Shown here: piece by piece, positions 8,313 through 17,843 of the stretch | Numbering within the stretch: position 1 is the first letter of the stretch | Layout: the number at the start of each line of letters is the position of its first letter | Assembly (NCBI GenBank): GCA_025351425.1 | Contig: JANXVY010000012.1 | Span: 1 to 63,414 of the forward strand | Reading direction: 5' to 3' | DNA: 63,414 nt | Source of the DNA: Hyphomicrobium sp. | Lineage (GTDB): Bacteria > Pseudomonadota > Alphaproteobacteria > Rhizobiales > Hyphomicrobiaceae | The notes under the pieces: model-generated | Told to the model about the DNA's origin: nothing | Seen by the model: only the letters and a program-made list of their open reading frames with translations | Databases searched by the model: none | Translations under genes and position numbers: made by a program

Positions 8313-9284
8313 CTACTCCGCAGCCTTAACGTGGGCATGTCCCGCCGCAAGATAGCGCTCGGCCTCTAAAGCTGCCATGCAACCCATGCCGGCGGCGGTG
8401 ACGGCCTGGCGGAACACCTCGTCCTTGACGTCGCCAGCGGCGAACACGCCGGGAATATCGGTCTGCGTCGAGTCTGGCTTGGTGATGAGATATCCAGAAG
8501 GCGTGGTCGGCAGCTGGCCGACGAACAGCGAGGTGGCCGGCGCATGCCCGATGGCGATGAACACGCCGTCCACCGGCCGCTCCGTTAACGCGCCCGTCTT
8601 GACGTTCTTGATCCGCACGCCGGTCACGGATTTGGGCTCCGCAGTGCCCAGTATCTCGTCGATGGCGCTGTCCCAGATCACTTCGATCTTGGGGTTCTTG
8701 GCCAAGCGCTCTTGCAGGATCTTCTCCGCGCGGAAGCTGTCGCGGCGATGCACGACCGTCACGCGGGTTGCGAAGTTGGTCAAAAACAGCGCTTCCTCGA
8801 CGGCGGTATTGCCCCCGCCGACGACGATCACTTCCTTGCCCTTGTAGAAGAACCCGTCGCAGGTGGCGCACGCCGACACGCCATGCCCCTGGAATGCAGC
8901 TTCCGACGGCAGTCCGATCCAGCGCGCCTGCGCGCCGGTGCAGATGATGAGCGCGTCGCACGTGTAGGTGTCGCCGCCCGATCCGGTCAGCTTGAATGGC
9001 CGCCGCTTGAGGTCGACAGCCTCAATGTGGTCCATCACGATCTCGGTGCCGACATGCTGCGCCTGCGCCTGCATCTGCTCCATCAACCACGGGCCCTGGA
9101 TCGCGGCCGCAAACCCCGGATAATTCTCGACATCGGTGGTGATGGTGAGCTGCCCGCCCGGCTGCGACCCCTGGATGATCATGGGCTTGAGCATCGCGCG
9201 AGCGGCATAGACCGCGGCGGTATAACCGGCCGGCCCCGAGCCGAGGATGATCACGTCGCGGTGATGGTTCACGGATTTGGTCAT
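8313..9284 (-). CDS. trxB: Thioredoxin-disulfide reductase
   Basis: FAD enzyme that reduces thioredoxin with NADPH in the cytoplasm. The 323-residue product has the N-terminal FAD motif GSGPAGYTAAVYAARA, the redox-active CATCDGFF pair, the NADPH motif VVGGGNTAVEEALFL and the C-terminal GVFAAGDVKD FAD motif, as in low-molecular-weight TrxB. The ATG at 9284 follows AGGAAA at a good distance; an in-frame start 18 bp upstream does not. It is the last gene before the convergent carrier gene. Confidence 0.97.
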   Translation of the reverse strand: MTKSVNHHRDVIILGSGPAGYTAAVYAARAMLKPMIIQGSQPGGQLTITTDVENYPGFAAAIQGPWLMEQMQAQAQHVGTEIVMDHIEAVDLKRRPFKLTGSGGDTYTCDALIICTGAQARWIGLPSEAAFQGHGVSACATCDGFFYKGKEVIVVGGGNTAVEEALFLTNFATRVTVVHRRDSFRAEKILQERLAKNPKIEVIWDSAIDEILGTAEPKSVTGVRIKNVKTGALTERPVDGVFIAIGHAPATSLFVGQLPTTPSGYLITKPDSTQTDIPGVFAAGDVKDEVFRQAVTAAGMGCMAALEAERYLAAGHAHVKAAE

Positions 9285-9345
9285 GATCTTTCCTGGGCTC
9301 AAGCGAAACGACGGCGGCAGCCGATCAAATAAGGACCGGCGCGCG

Positions 9346-9470
9346 CAGGGTCAACCAACAGGGTCAACTAAGCAGGGTCAACCAGGCAGCACCCCGTGCC
9401 ACCACGAGTACGCTCGCGGCTGCGGAAATGTTTCCAGGCAAGCCAAGCCAGCGTGCAGCCAAGCCAGCGT
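9346..9470. repeat. Short direct repeats between infA and trxB
   Basis: CAGGGTCAACCA-like units of 13-14 bp occur three times in a row (9346-9358, 9359-9372, 9373-9386). Further on, AGCCAAGCCAGCGT occurs twice (9441-9454 and 9457-9470). These are probable slippage products in a non-coding spacer; no function is evident. Confidence 0.75.
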
Positions 9471-9484
9471 CATGACGCGTTCGT

Positions 9485-9778
9485 TCAGCGCCGTGGACGG
9501 GTGCCGCCGGGCGCGCCGCCGCCGGGACCCGATGGGCCGCCGCCTGGGCCGCCGCGCACGTCCTTGTGGCGGAAGTTGATACGTCCCTTGGTGAGATCGT
9601 AGGGCGTCATCTCGATGGTGACCCGGTCACCGGCCAGAATTCGAATGCGGTTTTTTTTCATGCGGCCGGAAGTATAGGCAACGACCTCATGCCCGTTGTC
9701 GAGTTTCACGCGGCAACGCGCGTCCGGCAGCACTTCGTCCACCACACCCTCGAATTCGAGCATTTCTTCTTTGGCCAT
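9485..9778 (-). CDS. infA: Translation initiation factor IF-1 with a Gly/Pro-rich tail
   Basis: IF-1 binds the A site of the 30S subunit during initiation. Residues 1-72 are the OB-fold factor, [20 protein letters not shown] through [11 protein letters not shown]. The usual factor ends there, but this one continues for about 25 residues rich in Gly, Pro and Arg ([17 protein letters not shown], ending RPRR), giving 97 residues. Similar tails occur in some Alphaproteobacteria. I chose the ATG beginning MAKEE because it is the universal IF-1 start; upstream in-frame sequence is non-homologous. Confidence 0.96.
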   Translation of the reverse strand: MAKEEMLEFEGVVDEVLPDARCRVKLDNGHEVVAYTSGRMKKNRIRILAGDRVTIEMTPYDLTKGRINFRHKDVRGGPGGGPSGPGGGAPGGTRPRR

Positions 9779-9880
9779 GCAAACCTCAGGTTGGGCGCTG
9801 GAGCGGCGTCGTGCGCCTGCGCCGGAAAAACGAAAAAGGCGGGAGGCAGCCAATCTGCTCCCGGCCACGCGACAAGAAAC

Positions 9881-9916
9881 GAAAAACGAGGGGAGCAGAG
9901 GCGTCTGCTCCCCTCG
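9881..9916 (-). terminator. Rho-independent terminator of cspA
   Basis: CGAGGGGAGCAGA (9887-9899) and TCTGCTCCCCTCG (9904-9916) form a perfect 13-bp stem with a 4-base loop. On the minus strand, the direction of cspA, the stem is followed by TTTTTCGTTTC. It lies 24 bp after the cspA stop and upstream of infA. Confidence 0.9.
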
Positions 9917-9939
9917 GGAAACGTTGGAACGATCCGCGC

Positions 9940-10146
9940 TTAGAGCGGACGCAGGTTGATGGCGGCGATCTTGCCGTTACGACCGCGTTCGGTTTCATAG
10001 TTGATCTTCTGGCCTTCACGCAGGGAAGAAAGACCTGCGCGTTCAACAGCCGAGATGTGAACAAACACATCGTTGCCGCCTTCATCCGGCTGGATGAAGC
10101 CGTAGCCCTTTTGGCCATTGAACCACTTGACAGTGCCGCTCGACAT
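9940..10146 (-). CDS. cspA: Cold-shock-domain protein
   Basis: The 68-residue product is a single cold-shock domain that binds single-stranded RNA and DNA. RNP1 (KGYGFI) and RNP2 (VFVHI) are both visible, as is the initial [16 protein letters not shown]. Length is typical. GGAGG (minus-strand reading of 10152-10156) lies 5 bases before the ATG. A long leader and a strong terminator flank it, so it is probably a single-gene transcript. The symbol denotes the family; the specific paralogue is not known. Confidence 0.95.
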   Translation of the reverse strand: MSSGTVKWFNGQKGYGFIQPDEGGNDVFVHISAVERAGLSSLREGQKINYETERGRNGKIAAINLRPL

Positions 10147-10169
10147 TAGTGCCTCCGGTTGGGACGAGT

Positions 10170-10194
10170 ATCCCCCCTAAAATAAAGCGGGGAT
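10170..10194 (-). promoter_or_regulatory. Possible leader hairpin of cspA
   Basis: ATCCCC (10170-10175) and GGGGAT (10189-10194) can pair around an AT-rich loop about 25 bases upstream of the cspA start. The 281 bp between cspA and lepA hold no gene I can support. Cold-shock genes often carry structured, temperature-responsive leaders; that this is one is inference. Confidence 0.3.
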
Positions 10195-10427
10195 GGTATC
10201 AAATCGCGCGATTGGAGACGTCTCGTGTCAGTGCAGAGCGCTGTCATAGCGTAGGCCAATGCGTGTTCGATGGGCCTTTTATGGCGTGGCGCAAAAAAAA
10301 ACGCAAGATGTCGCAGGTGGCGGGGGCAGCCTAAAATGTGAACGATGCCGCAGCCCTGGAGATCGTCAACCTATTGGCGTAGCGCCAGAAATCCAACAAC
10401 TGAGCACATTGCCCAACCCGTGCCCCC

Positions 10428-12227
10428 TCAATCCTCCATCTTCAGCGCGGCGATGAAGGCTTCCTGGGGGATGTCGACGCGGCCGAACTGGCGCATCCGC
10501 TTTTTGCCTTCCTTCTGCTTGTCCAGCAGTTTGCGCTTACGGGAAATGTCGCCGCCGTAGCACTTGGCAGTCACGTCCTTGCGCATGGCCTTTATGGTTT
10601 CGCGCGCGATCACCTTGCCCCCGATGGCCGCCTGTACCGGGATCACAAACATGTGCTGCGGGATCAGCTCTTTGAGCTTCTCGCACATAACCCGGCCGCG
10701 CGACTCCGCACGCGACCGGTGCACGATGATCGAGAGCGCATCGACCGGTTCGGAATTGACCAGGATCGACATTTTGACAAGGTCCTCCTCCTCGTAGCCG
10801 ATGATCGAATAGTCGAACGAGGCGTAGCCGCGCGAAACCGACTTCAGCTTGTCGTAGAAGTCGAACACCACTTCGTTGAGCGGCAGCTCATAGACCACCA
10901 TTGCGCGCGCGCCGGCATAGGTGAGGTCCTTTTGCCGCCCGCGCCGGTCCTGGCACAGCTTCAAGACGACGCCGAGATAATCGTCGGGCACCATGATGGT
11001 GGCCTTGATCCATGGCTCTTCGATGTGGTCGATCTTGACCACGTCGGGCATGTCGGCGGGGTTATGCATCTCCTTCATCGTGCCGTCGTTCATGTACATG
11101 TGGTAGACGACAGACGGCGCGGTGGTGATGAGTTCGAGGTTGAACTCGCGCGCAAGCCGCTCGGTAATGATTTCAAGGTGCAACAGCCCGAGGAACCCGC
11201 AGCGGAAGCCGAAGCCGAGGGCGGCCGAGCTCTCCATTTCGAACGAGAAGCTCGCATCGTTGAGCCGCAGCTTGCCCATTGCCTCGCGCAATTGCTCGAA
11301 GTCCGCCGCATCGACCGGGAAGAGGCCGCAGAACACGACCGGCTGTGCCGGCTTGAAGCCCGGCAGCGCTTCGGCGCACGGCTTTTTCAAATCAGTGATG
11401 GTGTCGCCGACGCGCGTCTCGGCCACTTCCTTCATGGCGGCGGTGAAGAACCCGACCTCGCCCGGACCCAGTTCGTTGAGCATTTCCTGCTTGGGGCGGA
11501 AAATGCCGAGCCGCTCGATGGTGTGGTTGGTGCCGCCCGCTATCAACTTGATCTGCTGGCCTTTCTTCATCACCCCGTCTTTGATGCGCACCAGCACCAC
11601 GACGCCCAGATAGGCATCGTAGAAACTGTCGATCAGCATAGCTTTCAGCGGCTGGGTCGCGTCCCCGGTGGGTGGCGGCAGACGGTCGACGACCGCTTCC
11701 AGCACGGCCTTCACGTTGAGGCCCGTTTTGGCCGAGACCAGCACGGCATTGGAGGCATCGAGCCCGATCACGTCTTCGATCTGCTGCTTCACCCGGTCGC
11801 AATCGGCGGCCGGCAGATCGACCTTGTTGAGCACGGGCAGGATTTCGAGATTGCCGTCGAGCGCGGTGTAGACGTTGGCGAGCGTCTGCGCTTCGACCCC
11901 CTGGGACGCGTCCACGACCAGGATCGCGCCTTCGCAGGCGGCGAGCGAGCGCGACACCTCGTAGGCGAAGTCGACGTGGCCCGGTGTGTCCATCAGGTTG
12001 AGCTGATACATCAGCCCATCCGTATGTTTGTAATCGAGCCGGACGGTCTGTGCCTTGATCGTGATGCCGCGCTCGCGCTCGATGTCCATCGAGTCGAGGA
12101 TTTGGGCCTTCATGTCGCGATCGGCGACGTTGCCGCACAGCTGGATCAAGCGGTCCGACAGCGTCGATTTGCCGTGGTCGATATGGGCGATGATGGAGAA
12201 GTTACGGATTTTCGATGTTTCGATCAT
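10428..12227 (-). CDS. lepA: Translation elongation factor 4 (LepA)
   Basis: Ribosome-bound GTPase that acts on stalled or mis-translocated ribosomes. The 599-residue product starts with [20 protein letters not shown] (G1), followed by [12 protein letters not shown] (G2), DTPGHVDF (G3) and NKVDLPAAD (G4). The C-terminal LepA-specific domain with [20 protein letters not shown] is intact. Length is typical. No obvious terminator follows the gene. Confidence 0.98.
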   Translation of the reverse strand: MIETSKIRNFSIIAHIDHGKSTLSDRLIQLCGNVADRDMKAQILDSMDIERERGITIKAQTVRLDYKHTDGLMYQLNLMDTPGHVDFAYEVSRSLAACEGAILVVDASQGVEAQTLANVYTALDGNLEILPVLNKVDLPAADCDRVKQQIEDVIGLDASNAVLVSAKTGLNVKAVLEAVVDRLPPPTGDATQPLKAMLIDSFYDAYLGVVVLVRIKDGVMKKGQQIKLIAGGTNHTIERLGIFRPKQEMLNELGPGEVGFFTAAMKEVAETRVGDTITDLKKPCAEALPGFKPAQPVVFCGLFPVDAADFEQLREAMGKLRLNDASFSFEMESSAALGFGFRCGFLGLLHLEIITERLAREFNLELITTAPSVVYHMYMNDGTMKEMHNPADMPDVVKIDHIEEPWIKATIMVPDDYLGVVLKLCQDRRGRQKDLTYAGARAMVVYELPLNEVVFDFYDKLKSVSRGYASFDYSIIGYEEEDLVKMSILVNSEPVDALSIIVHRSRAESRGRVMCEKLKELIPQHMFVIPVQAAIGGKVIARETIKAMRKDVTAKCYGGDISRKRKLLDKQKEGKKRMRQFGRVDIPQEAFIAALKMED

Positions 12228-12379
12228 CTGCGGCTCTTAGCATTCGTGACCGCCCAGCAACAGAGGCGTTGTGCCGCTTTTCCCGGCGGGGTGCTGCTGG
12301 CCGTTACGTTGTTGATCGGGATGCGACGAGCAAGGGGCTTGATTGTGTCGCCGATCCCCCGTATCCCATACCTCAAAGA

Positions 12380-12394
12380 TTAGAATAATTCTAA
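12380..12394. promoter_or_regulatory. Irr/ICE-type iron box upstream of mbfA
   Basis: TTAGAA-TAA-TTCTAA is a perfect inverted repeat ending 16 bp before the mbfA start. It matches the iron control element / Irr box as I recall it from Bradyrhizobium and Agrobacterium, where Irr represses mbfA under low iron. The position close to the start codon suits a repressor site. Confidence 0.8.
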
Positions 12395-12410
12395 ACAGTG
12401 AGAGCCCACG

Positions 12411-13367
12411 ATGCGCGCATTTCATGAACTCGATGAGCGTGAAATCCTGGCCCTGGCGATTTCCGTCGAGGAAGAGCACGGCCGCATCTATACCGAATAC
12501 GCCCACGGGCTGGCCGAAACCTATCCAGCTTCCGCCCAGGTCTTCACGGACATGGCGACCGAGGAGACGGTGCATCGCGGCTGGTTGATCGAAACGTTCA
12601 AGAAGCGCTTCGGCGACCACATCCCCCTGATCCGCAAGCAGGATATCAAGGGGTTCATGCGCATGGACCCGGTCTGGCTGGTGCGTCCCATGGGCCTCGA
12701 GAAGGTGCGGGCGCAAGCCCATGAAATGGAGGGTGAGGCGTTCCGGTTTTATACCCGCGCAGCCCAGATGGCGACCGACGCCAGCACCCGCAAGCTGCTC
12801 GGCGACCTCGCCAACGCGGAAGGCAAGCACGTCACGCTGGCCAAGCAGTTGACCGAAACACACCTGCCAGCCGACGTGCGCGACGCCGAAGCCCATGAGG
12901 AAAAGCGCCAGTTCGTGCTGCGCTACGTCCAGCCGGGCCTCGCCGGCCTGATCGATGGCTCGGTATCCTCGCTGGCACCGATTTTCGCGGCGGCGTTCGC
13001 GACCCACAACACCTGGGAAACCTTCCTGGTCGGCATGGCGGCCTCCGTGGGCGCAGGGATTTCCATGGGCATGACCGAAGCCATGTCCGACGACGGCGAG
13101 CTGACCGATCGCGGCAACCCCTGGCAGCGCGGCGCGGTCACCGGCCTGATGACCACGGTCGGCGGTCTTGGCCACACGCTCCCTTATTTGATCCCCAACT
13201 TCCAGATGGCGACGACGGTGGCGATCGTGATCGTCATGATCGAACTGTGGATCATCGCTGGCATCCGCGCGCGCTACATGGACACCCCATTCTGGCGCGC
13301 GGCGATCGAAGTGGTGGTCGGCGGCCTGCTGGTGTTCGGCGTCGGCATCGCCATCGGCAGTTCGTGA
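12411..13367 (+). CDS. mbfA: Membrane-bound ferritin MbfA, iron exporter
   Basis: The product, 318 residues, joins a ferritin-like four-helix domain (about 1-150; metal-type residues E20-E22, EETVH at 51-55, E106/E108 and H140) to a VIT1/CCC1-like membrane domain (about 170-318; GLAGLIDGSVSSLAPIFAAA and three or more further transmembrane stretches). In Bradyrhizobium and Agrobacterium MbfA exports iron and protects against iron and peroxide stress. The Irr-type box just upstream supports iron-responsive control. DUF2878 follows 15 bp downstream and is probably co-transcribed. Confidence 0.9.
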   Translation: MRAFHELDEREILALAISVEEEHGRIYTEYAHGLAETYPASAQVFTDMATEETVHRGWLIETFKKRFGDHIPLIRKQDIKGFMRMDPVWLVRPMGLEKVRAQAHEMEGEAFRFYTRAAQMATDASTRKLLGDLANAEGKHVTLAKQLTETHLPADVRDAEAHEEKRQFVLRYVQPGLAGLIDGSVSSLAPIFAAAFATHNTWETFLVGMAASVGAGISMGMTEAMSDDGELTDRGNPWQRGAVTGLMTTVGGLGHTLPYLIPNFQMATTVAIVIVMIELWIIAGIRARYMDTPFWRAAIEVVVGGLLVFGVGIAIGSS

Positions 13368-13381
13368 CGAGCGGGAAGGAC

Positions 13382-13954
13382 ATGAATGGGCGTGTGCTCG
13401 CCGAATACGCGGTGTTCAACCTCGTGTGGCTGGCTTGCGCACTGGGGGCAGCATTTGGGTCGAATGTGCCAGGGTGCGTTGCCGCAGTCGTTTTCGCGTT
13501 GGCGCAGGTCGCGCTGAACCCCTCTCGCAGGGCACGGATCAAGGCGATTGTGGCGAGCATGGTGATCGGGATCGGGGCCGAGAGCCTTCTCGCGGCGGCG
13601 GGCCTGTTTCAATATGCGGCAGCGTGGCCGAGCGTCTCCGCCGCGCCGGTCTGGATCGTTTCGCTTTGGCTCGCCTTCGGCGCAACGCTGCCGTCAACGG
13701 CACGGCTGCTGAAACCCAATCCACTCGGCAAGGCGGCTCTCATCGGCGGCTTGCTCGGCCCCGTTCCCTATCTGGCTGGCGCGCGGTTAGGCGCGCTTGT
13801 GGCATCGCCGCCGCTTTGGCCAGCCTATCTCGCAACGTCACTGCTGTGGGCGATCGCACTGCCACTCTTGATCGCTTTGTGGCTCCGGTTCGAAGCAGCG
13901 GGCCCCGAATACGGACGCGCAAGGAACCTTCCCCGCGAATCCAACTTGACCTGA
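13382..13954 (+). CDS. DUF2878 family integral membrane protein
   Basis: The product is 190 residues, mostly hydrophobic, with about six predicted membrane segments, matching the general pattern of DUF2878 (an initial LAEYAVFNLVWLACALGA helix and a later PSTARLLKPNPLGKAALIGG stretch). Function is unknown. GGGAAGGA lies just before the ATG. It follows mbfA by 15 bp, so it could share its iron-responsive promoter, but no metal-binding motif is visible. Confidence 0.7.
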   Translation: MNGRVLAEYAVFNLVWLACALGAAFGSNVPGCVAAVVFALAQVALNPSRRARIKAIVASMVIGIGAESLLAAAGLFQYAAAWPSVSAAPVWIVSLWLAFGATLPSTARLLKPNPLGKAALIGGLLGPVPYLAGARLGALVASPPLWPAYLATSLLWAIALPLLIALWLRFEAAGPEYGRARNLPRESNLT

Positions 13955-14005
13955 TGCGCCCCGCTATCCCATGAGTCCGCCACGGGGCCGACGAAGGGAT
14001 CAAGA

Positions 14006-15211
14006 ATGCCAACCAAGACTTTAACCTGCGCGCTCGCGATTGTGTTGATGGGTGCCGCCCAGGCCGATGCGGCCCCGGCATGTTCCAACAGCGGCAGCTT
14101 CGAGAAGTGGCTCGACGGCTTCAAGAAGGACGCGGTGACGGCCGGCGTGAAGCCCGCGACCGTCGCCAGCACGCTCGACGGCATGACCGCCGACATGAGC
14201 ATCATTTCGAGCGACCGCAAGCAGGGCTTCTTCTCCCAAACGTTCCTTGATTTTCAAACAAAGCTCGCAACGCCCAACCGCGTGCAGAGCGGCATCGCCA
14301 AGGTCAAGCAGCAGCGCGCCGTGTTTGATCGCGAGGAAAAAGACTACGGCGTATCCCCCGCCGTGATCGCAGCCTTCTGGGCGCTGGAATCGGACTTCGG
14401 CTCCGGCATGGGTAAGAAGCCCGTGCTGCGTTCGCTGGCAACCCTTGCCTATGATTGCCGCCGCGGCGAGATGTTCCGCCAAGAATTGATCGCGGCCCTC
14501 AAGATCATCGACCGCGGCGACCTGCGCGCCGACGAAATGATCGGATCGTGGGCCGGCGAGTTGGGCCAGACCCAGTTCCTTCCCGCGCACTATTATAACT
14601 TTGCGGTCGACTACGACGGCGACGGCAAGCGCGACCTGCTGCGCTCGAACCCCGACATCATCGCGTCCACCGCCAACTTCATCAAGTCGCTGGGCTGGAA
14701 AGCGGGCGAACCCTGGCTGCAGGAAGTCCGCGTCCCGGCACAAATGGCGTGGGAAAACGCCGGCCTCGACATGAAGCTCTCGCGCGCCGAGTGGGTAAAA
14801 ATGGGGGTCACCGGCGCGAACGGCCAGAAGCTGCCCGCCGATACGACGCCGGCCTCCCTCCTGCTGCTGATGGGCAAGAATGGCCCGGCGTTTCTTGCCT
14901 ACCCCAACTTCGAAGTCTTCACCAAGTGGAACCAGTCGCTGAACTACGCGGTGACGGCAGCCTACCTCGCCACCCGCATCAACGGCGCCCCCGCCATGAA
15001 CCGCGGCTCGCCCGTCGCGTCGCTGGACGGCCCGCAGATGGTGGAAATGCAGCAGCTGCTGGCGCGCAAGGGCTACAAGATCGGTGAAGCCGACGGCAAG
15101 CTTGGCGCTGGCACCCGCCTCGCCATCCGCCAGGCCCAGCTGAAAGCCGGCCTTCCCGCCGACGGCTACCCCACCCAGGAGTTCCTCACCGCACTGCGCA
15201 GCGGGCGCTAA
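14006..15211 (+). CDS. Lytic murein transglycosylase (MltB-like) with peptidoglycan-binding domain
   Basis: Cleaves the glycan strand of peptidoglycan with 1,6-anhydro product in the periplasm. The product is 401 residues: signal peptide 1-22; an MltB/SLT_2-type catalytic domain about 30-315, with the likely acid Glu at E128 in FWALESDFGSGMG and the motif GELGQTQFLPAHYY; and a C-terminal peptidoglycan-binding domain about 335-398. No lipobox Cys follows the signal peptide, so it is soluble, unlike E. coli MltB. It stands immediately upstream of pheT, but a repeat-bearing gap of 170 bp separates them. Confidence 0.92.
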   Translation: MPTKTLTCALAIVLMGAAQADAAPACSNSGSFEKWLDGFKKDAVTAGVKPATVASTLDGMTADMSIISSDRKQGFFSQTFLDFQTKLATPNRVQSGIAKVKQQRAVFDREEKDYGVSPAVIAAFWALESDFGSGMGKKPVLRSLATLAYDCRRGEMFRQELIAALKIIDRGDLRADEMIGSWAGELGQTQFLPAHYYNFAVDYDGDGKRDLLRSNPDIIASTANFIKSLGWKAGEPWLQEVRVPAQMAWENAGLDMKLSRAEWVKMGVTGANGQKLPADTTPASLLLLMGKNGPAFLAYPNFEVFTKWNQSLNYAVTAAYLATRINGAPAMNRGSPVASLDGPQMVEMQQLLARKGYKIGEADGKLGAGTRLAIRQAQLKAGLPADGYPTQEFLTALRSGR

Positions 15212-15226
15212 CGGCGCGTCTATCCC

Positions 15227-15250
15227 CTCTCCCCATCCTTACGGGGAGAG
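15227..15250. repeat. REP-like CTCTCCCC hairpin
   Basis: CTCTCCCC and GGGGAGAG pair around an 8-base loop. The form is that of the short palindromic repeat common between genes in rhizobial-type genomes. It lies in the gap between the transglycosylase and pheT. Confidence 0.6.
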
Positions 15251-15381
15251 CGACTGTCTTGGCGGCACCAAGCCGAGCGTGAGGGGCGGCCCCAAGCCGC
15301 TCGCGCCGGCATCCCCCTTGGCGTGGTGCGCCAACGGGGGTAGAGGGTGGAGCTTGATTTTTGCCCACTGGAACCCGTTCT

Positions 15382-17820
15382 ATGAAATTCACGCTGTCCT
15401 GGCTCAAGGACCACCTTGAGACCACCGCCACGCTCGACGCCCTCGAGCAGAAGCTGTCGGCCATCGGCCTCGAAGTCGAAGCAATCGAGGATGCCGGTGC
15501 AAAGCTCGGCGCGTTCACGCTCGCGGTCATCAAGGAGGCAAAACAGCACCCGAACGCCGACCGGCTGAGGGTCTGCCAGGTGGAGATCGCGAAGGGCCAG
15601 CCGCTGATGGAAGTCGTCTGCGGCGCGCCCAACGCCCGGGCCGGCATGGTGACGGTGTTCGCCCCGCTCGGCACCTACATCCCTGGTTCGAAAATCACGC
15701 TGGAAAAGAAGCCCGTCCGCGGCGTCGTTTCGAACGGCATGCTGTGCTCCGCCGCCGAACTGCAGCTCTCGCAAGACAGCGACGGCATTCTCGAACTGGA
15801 CGCTGGGCTGGCCGATAAGGTCGGCGCGCGCTACATCGACGTCGCCGGCTTGAACGACCCCGTCATCGAGGTGAAGCTGACGCCCAACCGGCCCGATTGC
15901 ACCGGCGTGCGCGGCATCGCCCGCGATCTGGCGGCGGCCGGCATGGGCACGTTGAAGCCCGAGCCGAAACTTGCAGCCGTGGAAGGCAGCACGGACTGCC
16001 CCATCGACATCAAGCTGGAGTTCACCCCGGAAACGGCGAGCGCCTGCCCTGCCTTCGCGGGCCGCGTCGTCAGCGGCGTGAAGAACAGCCCGTCGCCCGC
16101 CTGGCTGCAAAACCGCCTCAAAGCCGTCGGTCTGCGCCCCATCAACGCCCTCGTCGACGTGACGAATTACGTCTCGCTCGACCGCGGCCGCCCGCTCCAC
16201 GTCTACGATGTGGCCAAGCTGAAGGGCGCGATCCGCGCCCGCCTCGGCAAGCCCGGCGAGAAATTCTTAGGACTCGATGGCAAGGAGCACGCAGTCGACG
16301 ACACTATGTGCGTGATCGCCGACGAACAACAGGTTTTGGGCCTCGCCGGCATCATGGGCGGCGAGGCGTCGGGTTCAACGGACGCAACCACGAGCGTGTT
16401 CATCGAAAGCGCCTACTTCGATCCCCTGCGCACGGCCGCCACGGGGCGCAAGGTGCAGGTGATGTCGGACGCCCGCTACCGCTTCGAGCGCGGCATTGAT
16501 CCAGCCTCCGTCCTGCCGGGGCTCGATCTCGCCACCGACATGATCCTGAAGCTGTGCGGCGGCACGCCGAGCAAGGCGAAGCTGGCCGGCAAGCAGCCTG
16601 TCGAACAGCGCGCGATTGCCTTCGATTTCGCCCGCGTCGAAAAGCTGTCGGGCGTAAAATTGAAGGACGCCGAGATCAAGCACATCCTGGAAGCGCTGGG
16701 CTGTTCCATCGACGGCAAGGGCACGAAGGGCGCAGTCACCGTCATGGCGCCCACCTGGCGTCCCGACATTCACGGCGCAGCCGACCTGATCGAAGAGGTC
16801 GTTCGCATTGCCGGCCTCGAGCGCATTCCGCTGACGCCGCTGCCCGCACTGCATGGCATCGCCAAGCCCGTGCTGACGCCGCCGCAAAAGCGCGCCCGCC
16901 GGGCCCGCCGCACCCTCGCAGCCCGTGGCCTGATAGAAGCCGTCACCTATTCGTTCATCCCCCGCCCGCACGCGCAAGCGTTCGGCGGCGGCGCGGATGC
17001 GCTCGAACTCGCCAACCCCATGAGCATGGAGCTGTCCTCCATGCGGCCCTCGCTGCTGCCTGGGTTGCTGGCGGCCGTCGCCCGCAACCGCAACCGCGGC
17101 ATCAACGACGTCGCTCTGTTCGAGCTGGGCCAGGCCTATCGCGGCGACAGGCCCGAAGATCAGTATCAGAGCGCATCCGCGATCCGCGCTGGAACCGCTC
17201 GCCTGGGCGGCAGCGGCCGCCACTGGGACGGGGCTGCGGGCGCCGTCACCGCATTCGACGTCAAGGCCGACGTGCTGGCGGTGCTTGCCAGCCTCGGTTT
17301 TGATGCCGCCAAGGCGCAGCTCACGCGCGACGCCCCGGCCTATTACCACCCCGGCCGCTCCGGCACGCTGAAGCTCGGCCCCAAGGTGACGCTGGCAACC
17401 TTCGGCGAACTTCACCCCGAAATCGCGAAAACCTTCGACGTGGCAGGTCCTGTCTGCGCGTTCGAAATTTTCATCGAAGCGCTGCCGGCCGATAAGAGGA
17501 AGAGCCGCACCCGCGCGGGCCTGGCCCTGCCCGACCTGCTGCCCGTGAGGCGCGATTTCGCCTTCCTGCTGGATGTGAAGGTGCCTGCCGGCGACGTCGT
17601 CAAGGCGGCCGTCAACGCCGATAAGGCTTTGATAACCAACGTCACCGTTTTCGACGTGTTCGAAGGGGGAACGCTGGCGGCGGAAGGCAAAAAATCGCTC
17701 GCCATCGAGGTGACACTCTCGCCAGGATCGGTCACTCTGACGGATAAGGACATCGAGGCGGTGAGCGCCAAGATCGTCGAAGGCGTGAAAAAGGCAACCG
17801 GCGGCGATATCCGCAGCTGA
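15382..17820 (+). CDS. pheT: Phenylalanine-tRNA ligase beta subunit
   Basis: The 812-residue product is a full-length beta subunit: MKFTLSWLKDHLETTATLDA start, tRNA-binding OB domain at about 40-150 (HPNADRLRVCQVEI), B3/4 editing domain at about 210-380, B5 domain at about 405-475, a catalytic-like core, and a C-terminal anticodon-binding ferredoxin-fold domain ending before 812. It pairs with PheS as an alpha2-beta2 enzyme. pheS is not adjacent: the gene before is a lytic transglycosylase. The ATG at 15382 gives the canonical start. Confidence 0.97.
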   Translation: MKFTLSWLKDHLETTATLDALEQKLSAIGLEVEAIEDAGAKLGAFTLAVIKEAKQHPNADRLRVCQVEIAKGQPLMEVVCGAPNARAGMVTVFAPLGTYIPGSKITLEKKPVRGVVSNGMLCSAAELQLSQDSDGILELDAGLADKVGARYIDVAGLNDPVIEVKLTPNRPDCTGVRGIARDLAAAGMGTLKPEPKLAAVEGSTDCPIDIKLEFTPETASACPAFAGRVVSGVKNSPSPAWLQNRLKAVGLRPINALVDVTNYVSLDRGRPLHVYDVAKLKGAIRARLGKPGEKFLGLDGKEHAVDDTMCVIADEQQVLGLAGIMGGEASGSTDATTSVFIESAYFDPLRTAATGRKVQVMSDARYRFERGIDPASVLPGLDLATDMILKLCGGTPSKAKLAGKQPVEQRAIAFDFARVEKLSGVKLKDAEIKHILEALGCSIDGKGTKGAVTVMAPTWRPDIHGAADLIEEVVRIAGLERIPLTPLPALHGIAKPVLTPPQKRARRARRTLAARGLIEAVTYSFIPRPHAQAFGGGADALELANPMSMELSSMRPSLLPGLLAAVARNRNRGINDVALFELGQAYRGDRPEDQYQSASAIRAGTARLGGSGRHWDGAAGAVTAFDVKADVLAVLASLGFDAAKAQLTRDAPAYYHPGRSGTLKLGPKVTLATFGELHPEIAKTFDVAGPVCAFEIFIEALPADKRKSRTRAGLALPDLLPVRRDFAFLLDVKVPAGDVVKAAVNADKALITNVTVFDVFEGGTLAAEGKKSLAIEVTLSPGSVTLTDKDIEAVSAKIVEGVKKATGGDIRS

Positions 17821-17843
17821 GAGCGAACCCAAGCGAGGCCACC

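Noticed and set aside
10147-10427. tRNA or known riboswitch in the cspA-lepA gap
   Set aside because: No T-loop-like GTTCGA sequence or cloverleaf could be drawn; only a weak leader hairpin is visible.
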